Below, one piece after another: positions 52,501-61,746 of a stretch of 64,000 nt of DNA. The notes beneath the pieces are model-generated. The model saw only the letters and a list, made by a program, of their open reading frames with translations. It was not told the origin of the DNA and did no database searches. The DNA is from Collimonas humicola. GTDB taxonomy: Bacteria; Pseudomonadota; Gammaproteobacteria; Burkholderiales; Burkholderiaceae_D. The stretch's first letter is position 1. Each line of letters begins with the position of its first letter. The position numbers and the translations under genes are program-made. Location of the stretch: positions 124,001-188,000 of the forward strand of contig NZ_JAGQEE010000008.1 in NCBI RefSeq assembly GCF_018304945.1, given 5' to 3'.

Positions 52501-53163
52501 ATCGCTACCGCACAACAAATCTGGGACATCAGCCCACTGCTTGCCGCCAGCATCCCGGTCTGGCCCGGCGACACGCCCTTCAGCGCCCAGGCCACCTGGG
52601 AAATCGCCGACGGCTGCCCGGTGCACGTCAGCCGCATCACGCTTTCCACCCATACCGGCGCCCACTGCGATGCCCCCAGCCATTACGATGCCCAAGGCGC
52701 GGCGATAGACCAGGTGCCGCTGGACGCCTATATCGGCCCCTGCCGCGTGATCCATTGCATCGGCGCTGCGCCTGTCAGGCCGGAGGATATCGCGCACGCA
52801 TTGGCCGATACGCCGCCGCGCGTACTGTTGCGCACCTACGCCAAGGCCCCGCAGCAAGAATGGGATCCGGCATTTGCCGCCGTCGCGCCGGAAACCATCG
52901 CCCTGCTGGCGCGGCACGGCGTGCGCCTGGTCGGCATCGATACGCCCTCGCTCGATCCGCAGGAATCCAAAACCATGGCGGCCCATCACGCAGTCAGGCA
53001 GCACGGCATGGCCATCCTCGAAGGCATCGTCCTTGATGCGATCGCCGCCGGCGACTACGAACTGATCGCCCTGCCCTTGCGCCTGGCCGGCATGGACGCC
53101 AGCCCCGTACGTGCCATCTTGCGCCATCCTGCGCCCTCTTCATCATCAGGAATCCATTCATGA
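52501..53163 (+). CDS. kynB: Kynurenine formamidase, apparent ATC start
   Basis: 220 residues if translation begins at the ATC at 52501. The frame has no ATG, GTG or TTG between its upstream stop (52459) and 52621, and a start at 52621 would lose the conserved [25 protein letters not shown] lies six bases before the ATC, exactly where ATG is expected. The metal-binding motif [12 protein letters not shown] gives H51, H55, D57 and H61. KynB hydrolyses N-formylkynurenine to kynurenine and formate, the second step of tryptophan breakdown. It ends in an ATGA overlap with kynU. The ATC may be a rare start or a sequence error. Confidence 0.88.
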   Translation: MATAQQIWDISPLLAASIPVWPGDTPFSAQATWEIADGCPVHVSRITLSTHTGAHCDAPSHYDAQGAAIDQVPLDAYIGPCRVIHCIGAAPVRPEDIAHALADTPPRVLLRTYAKAPQQEWDPAFAAVAPETIALLARHGVRLVGIDTPSLDPQESKTMAAHHAVRQHGMAILEGIVLDAIAAGDYELIALPLRLAGMDASPVRAILRHPAPSSSSGIHS

Positions 53164-54422
53164 CAAACACCATCGACAGCCGCGCCGCCTGCCAGGCGCT
53201 GGACGCCAACGACCCGCTGGCGCCGCTGCGCGCACAGTTCGATTTGCCGCCCGGCGTCATCTACCTCGACGGCAATTCGCTCGGCGCCCGCCCCCGCGCT
53301 TCGCTGCAGCGGGCGCAGCAAGTGATCGAACGGGAATGGGGCGTCGACCTGATCCGCAGCTGGAACAAGGCTGGCTGGTTCGAGCTGCCGGGCCGCCTCG
53401 GCAACAAGCTGGCGCCGCTGATCGGCGCCCGGGATAACGAAGTGGTGATCACCGATTCCACCTCGATCAACCTGTTCAAGCTATTGGCCGGCGCCCTGCA
53501 GCTGCAGGCGGCCAAAGCGGATGCCGCGACGCGCAAGGTGATCGTCACCGAACGCGATAATTTCCCGACCGATATCTACATGGCGCAAGGCCTGACGGAA
53601 TGGCTGGAGCGCGGCTACCGCATCCATCTGATCGACTCGCCGCAGGAACTGGCCAGCGCGGTCAACGCTGAAACCGCTGTGCTGATGCTGACCCATGTCA
53701 ATTACCGCAGCGGCCACCTGCACGACATGCAGGCAGTCACCGCCGCTGCGCAGGAACAAGGCGCATTGGTGCTGTGGGACCTGGCGCATTCGGCCGGCGC
53801 CGTGCCGATCGACCTGCATGCAGCCAATGCCGATTTTGCCGTCGGCTGCACCTACAAGTACATCAACGGCGGCCCGGGCGCGCCCGCCTTCGCCTGGATC
53901 GCGCCGCGCCACCATGCGCAGTTCCGCCAGCCGTTATCGGGCTGGTGGAGCCATCGCGCACCCTTCACCATGCAGCCCGGATTCGCCCCGGTGGATGGCA
54001 TCCGGCGCGCACTGTGCGGCACCCAGCCTATCGTTTCGCTGGCGCTGGTGGAATGCGGCCTGGACGTATTCGCACAAACCGACATGCCAGCGCTACGCAA
54101 AAAATCGCTGGCGCTGACCGATCTGTTCATCGGCCTGGTGGAGAGCCGCTGCGCCGGCCTCGACCTGACGCTGGCGACCCCGCGCGCACATGCCGAGCGC
54201 GGCAGCCACGTCAGCTTCGCCCACGCGCACGGCTACGGCATCATGCGCGAGCTGATCGCGCGCGGCGTCATCGGCGACTACCGCGAACCGCAAGTGATGC
54301 GCTTCGGTTTCACGCCGCTGTACACCGGCTTCACCGACGTCTGGGACGCTGTCGAGACCTTGCGCCAGATCCTGGCGAACAAAGAATATCAAATCAACGC
54401 GCAGCAAGAAGCTGTCACCTAG
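53160..54422 (+). CDS. kynU: Kynureninase
   Basis: 420 residues, ATG overlapping the kynB stop. This is a fold type I PLP enzyme: [15 protein letters not shown] at the N-terminus, [14 protein letters not shown], the [15 protein letters not shown] segment with the PLP-binding Asp, and the Schiff-base Lys K233 in [11 protein letters not shown]. It cleaves kynurenine to anthranilate and alanine, completing the anthranilate branch of tryptophan degradation. The TAG stop forms part of the ribosome site (TAGGAG) of kynA. Confidence 0.96.
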   Translation: MTNTIDSRAACQALDANDPLAPLRAQFDLPPGVIYLDGNSLGARPRASLQRAQQVIEREWGVDLIRSWNKAGWFELPGRLGNKLAPLIGARDNEVVITDSTSINLFKLLAGALQLQAAKADAATRKVIVTERDNFPTDIYMAQGLTEWLERGYRIHLIDSPQELASAVNAETAVLMLTHVNYRSGHLHDMQAVTAAAQEQGALVLWDLAHSAGAVPIDLHAANADFAVGCTYKYINGGPGAPAFAWIAPRHHAQFRQPLSGWWSHRAPFTMQPGFAPVDGIRRALCGTQPIVSLALVECGLDVFAQTDMPALRKKSLALTDLFIGLVESRCAGLDLTLATPRAHAERGSHVSFAHAHGYGIMRELIARGVIGDYREPQVMRFGFTPLYTGFTDVWDAVETLRQILANKEYQINAQQEAVT

Positions 54423-54432
54423 GAGACGAGAG

Positions 54433-55275
54433 ATGGAATGCCCTTACAAGCCGAACGACAGCTGGCATGGCGCGCAGATGGAGTTCAAGGAAGACATGAG
54501 CTATGGCGATTACCTGGCGCTGGACCAGGTATTGTCGGCGCAGCGGCCGCTCTCGCCCAACCACAATGAAATGCTGTTCATCATCCAGCACCAGACCAGC
54601 GAACTGTGGATGAAGCTGATGCTCCATGAGCTGCACGCGGTGCGCCAGCAGCTGCGCGCCAACGAACTGGCGCCGGCCTTCAAGATGATGGCGCGGGTAG
54701 CGCGCATCATGGACCAGCTGGTGCATGCCTGGGATGTGCTGGCGACCATGACGCCGCCCGAATACACCGCGATCCGGCCTTACCTGGGCCATTCGTCCGG
54801 CTTCCAGTCGTATCAGTACCGGGAAATCGAATTCCTGCTCGGGAACAAGAACGCCGCCCTGCTGCAGGTGCACCAGCATTCGCCGGAATCCTATGCACGC
54901 CTGCAAGACGCGCTGCTGCAGCCGTCGATCTACGATGAAGCGGTGATGCTGATGGCGCGCGCCGGCCTGGTGCTGGATCCGGCGCGCCTGAACGCCGACT
55001 GGAGCAAGGCGACAGCCGCCGATGCATCGGTGGAGGCCGCCTGGCTGACGGTGTACAAGGCGCCGGACACGCATTGGGAACTGTATGAACTGGCGGAAAA
55101 GCTGGTCGACCTGGAAACCTCGTTCCGCTACTGGCGCTTCCGCCACCTGACTACGGTGGAGCGCATCATCGGCTTCAAGAAAGGCACCGGCGGCACCGAG
55201 GGGGCCAGCTATCTGAAGATGATGCTGGACGTGGTGCTGTTTCCGGAACTGTTTTCCCTGCGCACTTCCCTATAA
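54433..55275 (+). CDS. kynA: Tryptophan 2,3-dioxygenase
   Basis: 280 residues. All-helical heme dioxygenase with the active-site His H53 in [13 protein letters not shown] and the proximal heme ligand H238 in [15 protein letters not shown], and the substrate-binding [15 protein letters not shown]. The [11 protein letters not shown] loop near the C-terminus closes the pocket. It opens the indole ring of tryptophan to N-formylkynurenine, the first step feeding kynB and kynU. The end overlaps by six bases the end of the convergent downstream gene. Confidence 0.97.
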   Translation: MECPYKPNDSWHGAQMEFKEDMSYGDYLALDQVLSAQRPLSPNHNEMLFIIQHQTSELWMKLMLHELHAVRQQLRANELAPAFKMMARVARIMDQLVHAWDVLATMTPPEYTAIRPYLGHSSGFQSYQYREIEFLLGNKNAALLQVHQHSPESYARLQDALLQPSIYDEAVMLMARAGLVLDPARLNADWSKATAADASVEAAWLTVYKAPDTHWELYELAEKLVDLETSFRYWRFRHLTTVERIIGFKKGTGGTEGASYLKMMLDVVLFPELFSLRTSL

Positions 55276-55845
55276 GGACGGCGGCTTGCGGCTGGCGGCG
55301 CGTTCGCGCGCATCCTTGACGTCGGTCGGGTCGCAACGCAATTCCAGCAGCTGGTTGACGGCGATTTCGTCGGCCAGCGAAGTGGCCGTCACCGTGGCGC
55401 CGAAGAAGCTTGCATCCAGGTTGAACGCATTGCAAATGCGCTTGCGGCCAGCTTCATCGGCCGGCAGCTGCAAAACCACCGTGAGGAAATTCGGCGCCGC
55501 GCTGCCGTCAGCGTTCTGCAGCGGCAAGGATGGCATCGACGGCGCCGCGGCTTGCGGCTGAACAGGAGCGATTTCCGCGGGCGTGCTTGCCAGTTCCAGT
55601 TCGGCCTGCGTCACCACCACCGCGCTGTGCGGGCCGGGCCATTTCTTGACGCCGCCGATCAGCGCCGGCACGCCGCCGCTGACCTCGTACTCCGTCTCGG
55701 AAATCTTCTCGTAATGAAATGGCTCCCAGCCGTCGACGCCGTGCTTGCGCATGGCCACCTGCTCCAGCGCCAGGCTCTGCGGCGCACCATTGCCGAGCAT
55801 GCCGACATCGCTCAAGCCGGTATCGCTGCCTGCTGCTTCGTCCAT
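55270..55845 (-). CDS. Hypothetical protein in nuclease cluster
   Basis: 191 residues from the ATG at 55845; a TTG eleven codons upstream directly after the previous stop is possible. No signal peptide. Visible parts are an N-terminal region with [20 protein letters not shown], an Ala/Pro-rich middle, and a C-terminal part with [20 protein letters not shown] and [20 protein letters not shown]. No family recognised. Third gene after the secreted nuclease; a neutralising or accessory role is possible but unproven. Confidence 0.7.
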   Translation of the reverse strand: MDEAAGSDTGLSDVGMLGNGAPQSLALEQVAMRKHGVDGWEPFHYEKISETEYEVSGGVPALIGGVKKWPGPHSAVVVTQAELELASTPAEIAPVQPQAAAPSMPSLPLQNADGSAAPNFLTVVLQLPADEAGRKRICNAFNLDASFFGATVTATSLADEIAVNQLLELRCDPTDVKDARERAASRKPPSL

Positions 55846-55874
55846 CTCTCTGCCTCTTGTTTTCAATCCTGCAT

Positions 55875-56120
55875 TCAAAACGGATTGCTGACCTTGACTA
55901 CCGGCGCTATCGCCAGCTTGTCCGGCAAGGTTCTCGATTCAAGCGCCTCGACCACGCTATTGACCAGCGACTGCAGAGCCTTTGCCTGCTCCAGCCCAAC
56001 CTGATCCAAGGTCAGGTCAAGGTCGCCGAACAGGCTGACCCGGTCCAGCCGGTTTTCCACATTCATCTTGCCGATGGCGAGGGTTGCGCTTTCATCGGCA
56101 AACGGTACAAATTTAGACAT
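55875..56120 (-). CDS. Small hypothetical protein overlapping the nuclease gene
   Basis: 81 residues, no signal peptide: VPFADESATLAIGKMNVENR, VSLFGDLDLTLDQVGLEQAK and LQSLVNSVVEALESRTLPDK. The acidic composition and position directly after, and overlapping by eight bases, the nuclease gene would fit an immunity protein, but nuclease immunity would normally act in the cytoplasm of kin and no family was recognised. The helical amphipathic centre suggests protein binding. Confidence 0.7.
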   Translation of the reverse strand: MSKFVPFADESATLAIGKMNVENRLDRVSLFGDLDLTLDQVGLEQAKALQSLVNSVVEALESRTLPDKLAIAPVVKVSNPF

Positions 56121-57075
56121 GCGACCATCCTTTGTTTATCAGGTTCGTAACGAAATTGACCAGCATCTTGAGCACATCATCCAACAATTTTGACAGCAAG
56201 TCCTTTTCTATTTTTTTGATCTGGGCGGCCGGCTCGGCGCTTCTTTCCGCAGCACCGCGATCGGCCGGGCCGCGATCGGCCGCGCCCTTGTCTGCAGCAT
56301 AGCGTTCGCTGCCGCTGCCGCGCCCGCCTGCTGCCGGCAAGGTCATCGCCACATCCTTGACGCGCTTCGGCACGCCGGGCAGCAGATCGATGCGCAAGGT
56401 ATTTTCCAGTTGCGACAGCGACAAGGTCTGGTAGTGCGAAGTATCCGCGTTCTTGATGAAATAGGCGGCGGCCTGCTGTCTCTTGGGACTATAAACGACT
56501 TTATAGATATAGGTAGGCACCAGCACATTGCCGATTTTTTGCAGGTCCTGGCCGAGGAAAGCCGGCCCGGTGATCACGTACAGCTCGCCCTCCTTCACCG
56601 CCAGGCGCCGCACCGCGCTCTCGATCTCGGCCCAGATGTGGCGATTGTTCTGCGGATTCTGCGGAATCATGTTGGCCAGGCTGAAACTTTCATACTGCGA
56701 GGTGCGGTTGGCCATGTCGCCGTTCGGGCTCATGTGGCCGCGGTCGAAACCGGAACGGGAATAGTCTTTCAGCTCGGCGCGGCCGCTGATCAGCAAACCC
56801 GGCTCGGGATGGAAGGAGTTTTCGCGCGACAGCGTGCGCGCGGCGTCGACGTTGTCGCGCGTCAGGTGTTCGGCCGACCACAAAGGCGTGCGCGTGACGC
56901 CGGAATGCATGACGACAAAAGCCTGGAAGCACAACTCTTGCGTCTGGCGCGCCAGCTTGTCATTGAGAATCCTGGGGGCCTGGCCGGCGGCGTAATGGGA
57001 GGGGCAATCTGTAGCAAAGGCGGAAGATGTCAGCAATAAGCCAACAACTAGAAAACGACGAAACTTGTGCGGCAT
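56113..57075 (-). CDS. Secreted DNA/RNA non-specific endonuclease
   Basis: 320 residues. A signal peptide (FLVVGLLLTSSAFA) is followed by a beta-beta-alpha-metal nuclease domain: the active-site DRGHMSPNGDMAN with H114 as general base, ANMIPQNPQNNRHIWAEIE with the metal-binding Asn, and LYVITGPAFLG. The C-terminal ~70 residues are a charged repeat-like linker (DKGAADRGPADRGAAERS) and an amphipathic helix LLSKLLDDVLKMLVNFVTNL not usual in NucA/EndA enzymes. It may degrade extracellular or periplasmic nucleic acid. Overlaps the next gene by eight bases. Confidence 0.92.
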   Translation of the reverse strand: MPHKFRRFLVVGLLLTSSAFATDCPSHYAAGQAPRILNDKLARQTQELCFQAFVVMHSGVTRTPLWSAEHLTRDNVDAARTLSRENSFHPEPGLLISGRAELKDYSRSGFDRGHMSPNGDMANRTSQYESFSLANMIPQNPQNNRHIWAEIESAVRRLAVKEGELYVITGPAFLGQDLQKIGNVLVPTYIYKVVYSPKRQQAAAYFIKNADTSHYQTLSLSQLENTLRIDLLPGVPKRVKDVAMTLPAAGGRGSGSERYAADKGAADRGPADRGAAERSAEPAAQIKKIEKDLLSKLLDDVLKMLVNFVTNLINKGWSHV

Positions 57076-57247
57076 TGTTCACCAAAACTGTATAAATACC
57101 CAGTATAAGGTTTAACTTAAATCGCACCAAGCACTATCCGAATTTCAAGTGTTTTTTAGAGCCGCTTGCATGCTTGTGCAGATCTTCGCATGCAAGCGGA
57201 TTACTTTATCAAGCCTATGTGATTTCCTATCCTACTCAGCCCGCCGC

Positions 57248-58084
57248 TTAGTTGGGCAAGGCATTCAGCTTCGGTTCCGGCACCACCGTCAGCGTTGTGG
57301 CAGGATCGATTTTCTTCAGGGACTGCGTCATTGAAACGACCGTCACGGTATCGATCTTGTCGGCAAAGCGCCGCTCGTTGGGATGATCGTCGAAGGCGAT
57401 ATTGGCGCGGAACATGCGGCCGCCCAGGCGGGTCACGGGACCCAGATTGAGCGTGGTCGGCTCGTAGCCCATCAACTTCAGCCATTGCTGCGATTTGTCG
57501 CGGCTGTCGATCTGGATATTATTGTCGGCATAGGCCTTGGCGAGCAGCTCCAGCACCCATTGATTGGAGTTTTCGTAGCGGGTGGAGAAGGGATAAGCCA
57601 GCATATTGTAGTGCGGCGTGAACAGCGCCAGATACTGGGAACGGTCGGACAGCCGGGCCAGGATTTTATTCTGCGCCTCCGGCGACGGGACGATCAGCAG
57701 CGATTCATAGCTGAACAGGTCGTCGAGGAAAAAATTGGCCAGGCCCTCTCTCCAGATCGCTGAATCGGCCGTGCCGCAGGCGTTCAGCAGATGCATGGTG
57801 CGCCATTGTCCGCTGGCCGGGTCTTTCAGCACAAAGGCGATATGCGAATAGCGCAAGCCGTACTTCGAGAGATCCTGGCCGACCCGCGCCACCAGCGCGA
57901 CCTCAGGCCGGGCCTGATCCAGCGCTGCGGAAAGCGCGCTGGCGCTGCTGAACGCCATGCGCACCGAATCCGGACGCGGCGGCGTCTCGGAACAGGTCTG
58001 CCCGGCGATCGCCGCGCCGTGCACAGCGACTCCGAGCGCCATGGCGCACGCAACGGCGCACCTAATGCGACGCGCCCGCATCAT
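57248..58084 (-). CDS. DUF2145 family periplasmic protein
   Basis: 278 residues, ATG at 58084 overlapping the preceding TGA. A signal peptide (AVACAMALGVAVHGAAIAG) precedes a domain with VARVGQDLSKYGLRYSHIAF, WRTMHLLNACGTADSAIW and YNMLAYPFSTRYENSNQWVL, typical of DUF2145. The pattern of His, Cys and Asn hints at a papain/NlpC-like hydrolase fold, but activity is not known. It forms a coupled pair with the upstream 147-residue protein. Confidence 0.85.
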   Translation of the reverse strand: MMRARRIRCAVACAMALGVAVHGAAIAGQTCSETPPRPDSVRMAFSSASALSAALDQARPEVALVARVGQDLSKYGLRYSHIAFVLKDPASGQWRTMHLLNACGTADSAIWREGLANFFLDDLFSYESLLIVPSPEAQNKILARLSDRSQYLALFTPHYNMLAYPFSTRYENSNQWVLELLAKAYADNNIQIDSRDKSQQWLKLMGYEPTTLNLGPVTRLGGRMFRANIAFDDHPNERRFADKIDTVTVVSMTQSLKKIDPATTLTVVPEPKLNALPN

Positions 58085-58524
58085 TGCGACAACTTCGACT
58101 GGTACAACAATTCCTTGCCGACCGCGTTGGGCACGAAGGCCAGGATCTTGCCTGAGGCGACCAGCGCATACCCGGTCGATTCGGCCACCACCTTGATACC
58201 GTTGCCGACCGAGAGTCCGACCTGGCGCGCTACCGCTGCCGATCCCCGCACCACGGCCTTGCTGCCGTCCACCGTGTTCTGGATGATGACTTCCATTGCA
58301 TCGCCGACGATCGTGCCGATGCCGACCACGACGAAGGAGGCGCCGACCACGAAATAGGTGCTGGCGGCGATCGGGCCGCCCTCGATCGAGCCCAATGGCG
58401 ATGCCGCCATGCTGACCGCGCCCTGGCTGACTTCCTTGCTGCCGTCGGCAGCCTGGGTTGGCGCGTGCAGCGCGGCGCAGGCGGCCAGCGCGAGCAGAGT
58501 GTTACGCAGAGTTTTCAGATGCAT
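58081..58524 (-). CDS. Exported protein paired with DUF2145
   Basis: 147 residues from the ATG at 58524. The signal peptide (TLLALAACAALHAPTQA) is followed by a Gly/Ser/Val-rich mature part with SPLGSIEGGPIAASTYFVVG and ASFVVVGIGTIVGDAMEVII, possibly membrane-inserting or amyloid-like, and a terminal ASGKILAFVPN. No family recognised with certainty; the tight coupling with DUF2145 suggests joint function. Confidence 0.78.
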   Translation of the reverse strand: MHLKTLRNTLLALAACAALHAPTQAADGSKEVSQGAVSMAASPLGSIEGGPIAASTYFVVGASFVVVGIGTIVGDAMEVIIQNTVDGSKAVVRGSAAVARQVGLSVGNGIKVVAESTGYALVASGKILAFVPNAVGKELLYQSKLSQ

Positions 58525-58764
58525 GATGTCCCCGGTGTAGTTAGCGTCGTTTTGTTGGCATTGCTTTGCCAAAACCTTAATTTCGCCGGCAATCATACCT
58601 GTCATTTTTTGCAATGGGCAGCGATATGGATTATTTACTCCAACCGGCTACGTTTTACGTTCCGGCCCGCGGGAAAAAGACGCCCAAGCCATCGCACGAG
58701 ACCAATCCCAAGCATAGGAAATACCCCGGCCATGTCGCGCCGGCGATAAAAAAACGGGGCAATG

Positions 58765-59274
58765 TCAGGCAGGTTTGCGGAATCCGCTGTCCACCCAGGC
58801 GCTGGCGCTGCTTGGACTGAGCTTGAAGCTGGCGGCGACGCGCACCTGCGCCAGTTGCTCGCGGTCCTCATCGTGGGCGGTCAGCAGCGCGTAGGGAAAA
58901 TCATCGTCGGGAACGATGTCGAGCGTAACGTTGACGGTTGCGGCGCCGTCGCTGACGGCAATCGTCTTATGCAGCATCGCATGCAGCTGCTGCTCATGGC
59001 GGCGCACGAATTCGGAGGCGGTCTTGACTAGGGTGATGAAGGCGGAAGCGTCCAGCGGCTTGGGATTCTTCTTGTCGCGGCCCATGGTCCAGGGGCCGAC
59101 CAGGGCCGGCTCCGGTTCGCCATCCTTGATCATTGCCACCGCCCAGCCGTCATCGTCGTCGTTCTTGATGATGCGCGCGGTCCAGCCGTCGTCTTGCCAC
59201 AGGCGCGGTTCCTGGGTCTTGTGATCGTCGGTATCGGCGAATTCTTCGGGGGATGCTGCGGAGTGGTCTGTCAT
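58765..59274 (-). CDS. Hypothetical acidic cytoplasmic protein
   Basis: 169 residues from the ATG at 59274; an in-frame ATG lies nine codons upstream. Acidic N-terminus, then WQDDGWTARIIKNDDDDGWA, VGPWTMGRDKKNPKPLDASA and VRRHEQQLHAMLHKTIAV. No signal peptide, no recognised domain. The conserved-looking WTMGRDKKNPKPL loop suggests a family found in related bacteria, but that was not checked. Confidence 0.72.
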   Translation of the reverse strand: MTDHSAASPEEFADTDDHKTQEPRLWQDDGWTARIIKNDDDDGWAVAMIKDGEPEPALVGPWTMGRDKKNPKPLDASAFITLVKTASEFVRRHEQQLHAMLHKTIAVSDGAATVNVTLDIVPDDDFPYALLTAHDEDREQLAQVRVAASFKLSPSSASAWVDSGFRKPA

Positions 59275-59343
59275 TGCGTCGGAAAGTTCAGGAAGCGGCA
59301 AAAAATGCGGAAAGACGCATTGTATAGCACCGGCCGCAAACGC

Positions 59344-60324
59344 TCATGCGCGCCGGTATTGCTTGCGGTAGGCGGCGGGCGACATGGCGAAGGCAGCGGT
59401 GAAATGCTGGCGCAGCGACACCGTGGAACCGAATCCGGCCAGCTCGGCAATCCGGTCTATCGCCTTGTCGGACGTTTCCAGCAGTCGCTGCGCCGACGCC
59501 AGGCGGTGATTGAGTAGCCATTGCGAGACGGTGGCGCCGGTCTTCTGCTTGAAGCGGCGGGTGAAATTGCGCCGGCTCATGGCCGCCCTGGCCGCCAGCA
59601 CATCCAGGCACAGCGGCTGCTCCAGGTGCTCGATGGCCCAGTCCAGCGTCACGGTCAGCGCATCGTTGCCGCCGCTAGCCGGCAATGGCTGTTCGATGTA
59701 TTGCGCCTGGCCGCCATGGCGGTGCGGCGCCACCACCATGCGGCGGGCGATACGGTTGGCGACATCGGCGCCATGGTCGCGCCGCAGCAGGTGCAGGCAG
59801 CAGTCGATGGCGGCGGCGGTGCCGGCCGAGGTCAGGATGTCGCCGTCGTCCACGTACAAGACTTTCTGGTCCAGCTTGACCTTGGGATACTTGCGCGCAA
59901 AATCTTCGCTCCAGACCCAGTGGGTGGAAGCGGCGCGGCCATCCAACAGGCCGGCTTCGGCCAGCACGAAGGCGCCCAGGCACAGGCCGGCGATGCGGGC
60001 GCCGCGCGCATGTGCTGCACGCAGGGCTTGCAGCAGCATCTCCGGCGGCCGTTCATCGGGATCGCGCCAGGCCGGCACGATCACGGTATCGGCCTGTTCC
60101 AACGCGGACAAATCATGCTCCACTTCGATATTGAATCCCGACATGGTCGCCACCATGCCGGTCTGCGCGCCGCAGATCAGCAAACGGTAGCGCGGCACGC
60201 CCAGCCGCGCCAGGTCGTCGCCAAACACCATGCAGGGCACGGACAGGTGGAACGGACTGATGCCGTCAAAGGCGACCACCGCGACGGTGTGCGCTTGCCC
60301 GGAATCGAGGAGGGAAATTGACAT
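59344..60324 (-). CDS. GlxA-type AraC regulator with DJ-1/PfpI domain
   Basis: 326 residues. The N-terminal DJ-1/PfpI-like amidotransferase fold (VAVVAFDGISPFHLSVP, and IAGLCLGAFVLAEAGLLDG with the nucleophile-position Cys) is followed by an AraC HTH pair (LAARAAMSRRNFTRRFKQKT and IAELAGFGSTVSLRQHFTAA). GlxA-type regulators respond to small metabolites. It diverges from the cysteine hydrolase gene across 162 bases, so that gene is the first candidate target. Confidence 0.93.
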   Translation of the reverse strand: MSISLLDSGQAHTVAVVAFDGISPFHLSVPCMVFGDDLARLGVPRYRLLICGAQTGMVATMSGFNIEVEHDLSALEQADTVIVPAWRDPDERPPEMLLQALRAAHARGARIAGLCLGAFVLAEAGLLDGRAASTHWVWSEDFARKYPKVKLDQKVLYVDDGDILTSAGTAAAIDCCLHLLRRDHGADVANRIARRMVVAPHRHGGQAQYIEQPLPASGGNDALTVTLDWAIEHLEQPLCLDVLAARAAMSRRNFTRRFKQKTGATVSQWLLNHRLASAQRLLETSDKAIDRIAELAGFGSTVSLRQHFTAAFAMSPAAYRKQYRRA

Positions 60325-60486
60325 GGCCCGATCCTATCACATTATGTCTATCGGGACACTTTCGCCCTTGCCGCCAGCCGCCGATACTTCGTCCTGTTCC
60401 GCCGCCCGCGCAGCAAGCAAGGGCGGCGGCAAGGCAGCGATGAGCGATAGGCGTTCATCGCGCCGAAACCGACCGGGAGTATCGCA

Positions 60487-61098
60487 ATGAACCATCCAAC
60501 CATCCGCACCATGGCTGGCGCAGCAGCGCCAGCCAAGCTCGAAGCCGCCAGCACCGCCTTGCTGGCGATCGATTTCCAGAACGAATACTTCAGCGGCAAG
60601 ATGCCGATCCCGGACGGCATGCGCGCACTGCGCAACGCCAGCCGCCTGGTCGCCCTGGCGGACCAGGCCGGCATGCCGGTGTTCCATGTCCAGCATCTGA
60701 GCCCGGCCGGCGCGCCGGTGTTTGCCGCCGACAGCCTTAACGCGCAGTTTCACAGCGAGCTGCAGCCTGCGGCGCATCACAGCGTGCTGCAAAAAACCTC
60801 CGTCAGCGTGTTTCCGACTACCGATATCGACCAGCGCCTCAAGGCGGCCGGCATCAAGACACTGATCATCAGCGGCCTGATGACGCATGCCTGCGTCGCC
60901 GGAGCAGCGCGCGACGCCGTGCCGCTCGGCTATGAAGTCGTGGTGGCGGACGACGCCTGCGCCACGCGCGATCTCGACAGCGCCGACGGCAGCCTGCTGC
61001 CGCACGCCGTGCTGCATCGCGCAGCGCTGGCTTCCATCGCCGATACCTTCGGCGCGCTGATGAGCACCGAACAGATTCTGCAACTGCCGCTGGCTTAA
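60487..61098 (+). CDS. Isochorismatase-like cysteine hydrolase
   Basis: 203 residues. The catalytic triad of the family is present: D29 in LLAIDFQNEYF, K103 in SVLQKTSVSVF and C136 in LMTHACVAGAARDA. The IISGLMTHACV block with the cis-peptide region is standard. Such enzymes hydrolyse amides such as nicotinamide or N-carbamoyl compounds, or isochorismate; the substrate is not determinable. The divergent GlxA-type regulator suggests substrate-induced control. A secreted cupin follows 20 bases downstream. Confidence 0.92.
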   Translation: MNHPTIRTMAGAAAPAKLEAASTALLAIDFQNEYFSGKMPIPDGMRALRNASRLVALADQAGMPVFHVQHLSPAGAPVFAADSLNAQFHSELQPAAHHSVLQKTSVSVFPTTDIDQRLKAAGIKTLIISGLMTHACVAGAARDAVPLGYEVVVADDACATRDLDSADGSLLPHAVLHRAALASIADTFGALMSTEQILQLPLA

Positions 61099-61118
61099 CA
61101 AAAAAACGAAAGCATCAT

Positions 61119-61580
61119 ATGAAAAATTCATCAAAGATCTTGCTGGCCCTCGGCTCGCTCCTGCTCTCCAGCCAGCTGCTTGCAGCAGAAGGCGACAGCC
61201 ATGCAAAACATGCCGGCGCGCTGATATCCCTGCCGGCGGCGGATTTGCAGTGGACCGGCATCCCCGGCAGCGGCGGCATCAAGTACGCCAACGTCCATGG
61301 CAACCTGAGCGGCAAGGGGCCTTACGAAGCGTTCGTGATTTTCCCCGCGGGTAAAGACAATCCCTTCCACACGCATTCGCAGAATTTGCCGACGGTGGTG
61401 CTGAAGGGAACGTTTTATGCGGTGATCGACGGCAAGCGCATGGAATATCCAGCCGGTTCCTTCTATAACCTGCCGGCCAGGCTTCCGCATTACAGCGGCT
61501 GCAATAAAGGCGAAGACTGCCTGCTGTTCCAGTACCAGGCTGACCATTTCGACTTGCTGCCGCAGACGCCGAAGGACTAG
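61119..61580 (+). CDS. Periplasmic cupin (DUF4437-like)
   Basis: 153 residues. Signal peptide (ILLALGSLLLSSQLLAAEG), then a cupin barrel with GPYEAFVIFPAGKDNPFHTH, LPTVVLKGTFYAVIDG and FYNLPARLPHYSGC. The paired His in PFHTHS and the His in LPHYSG are likely metal ligands. Two Cys late in the protein (SGCNKGEDC) could form a disulfide. Close behind the cysteine hydrolase gene, perhaps co-transcribed; substrate unknown. Confidence 0.87.
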   Translation: MKNSSKILLALGSLLLSSQLLAAEGDSHAKHAGALISLPAADLQWTGIPGSGGIKYANVHGNLSGKGPYEAFVIFPAGKDNPFHTHSQNLPTVVLKGTFYAVIDGKRMEYPAGSFYNLPARLPHYSGCNKGEDCLLFQYQADHFDLLPQTPKD

Positions 61581-61746
61581 CCGGCCGCGCGGAGTCAAGA
61601 ATGGTCGGTGAATTCAGTGGCATACTGTGCAGATCCGGGAGCAAATATGCGCCATGATATAGCTTTAATACGGCTTTAAAGAGAGAAGGGGCGCCACGCA
61701 AGACATGGCTGCTCCAGGAATGCATCGGCAATCACTCAAAGGCGGA

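Noticed and set aside
52621-53163. GTG at 52621 as the kynB start
   Set aside because: It would remove the conserved WDISP and WPGDTP region present in frame upstream, and has no suitable ribosome site.
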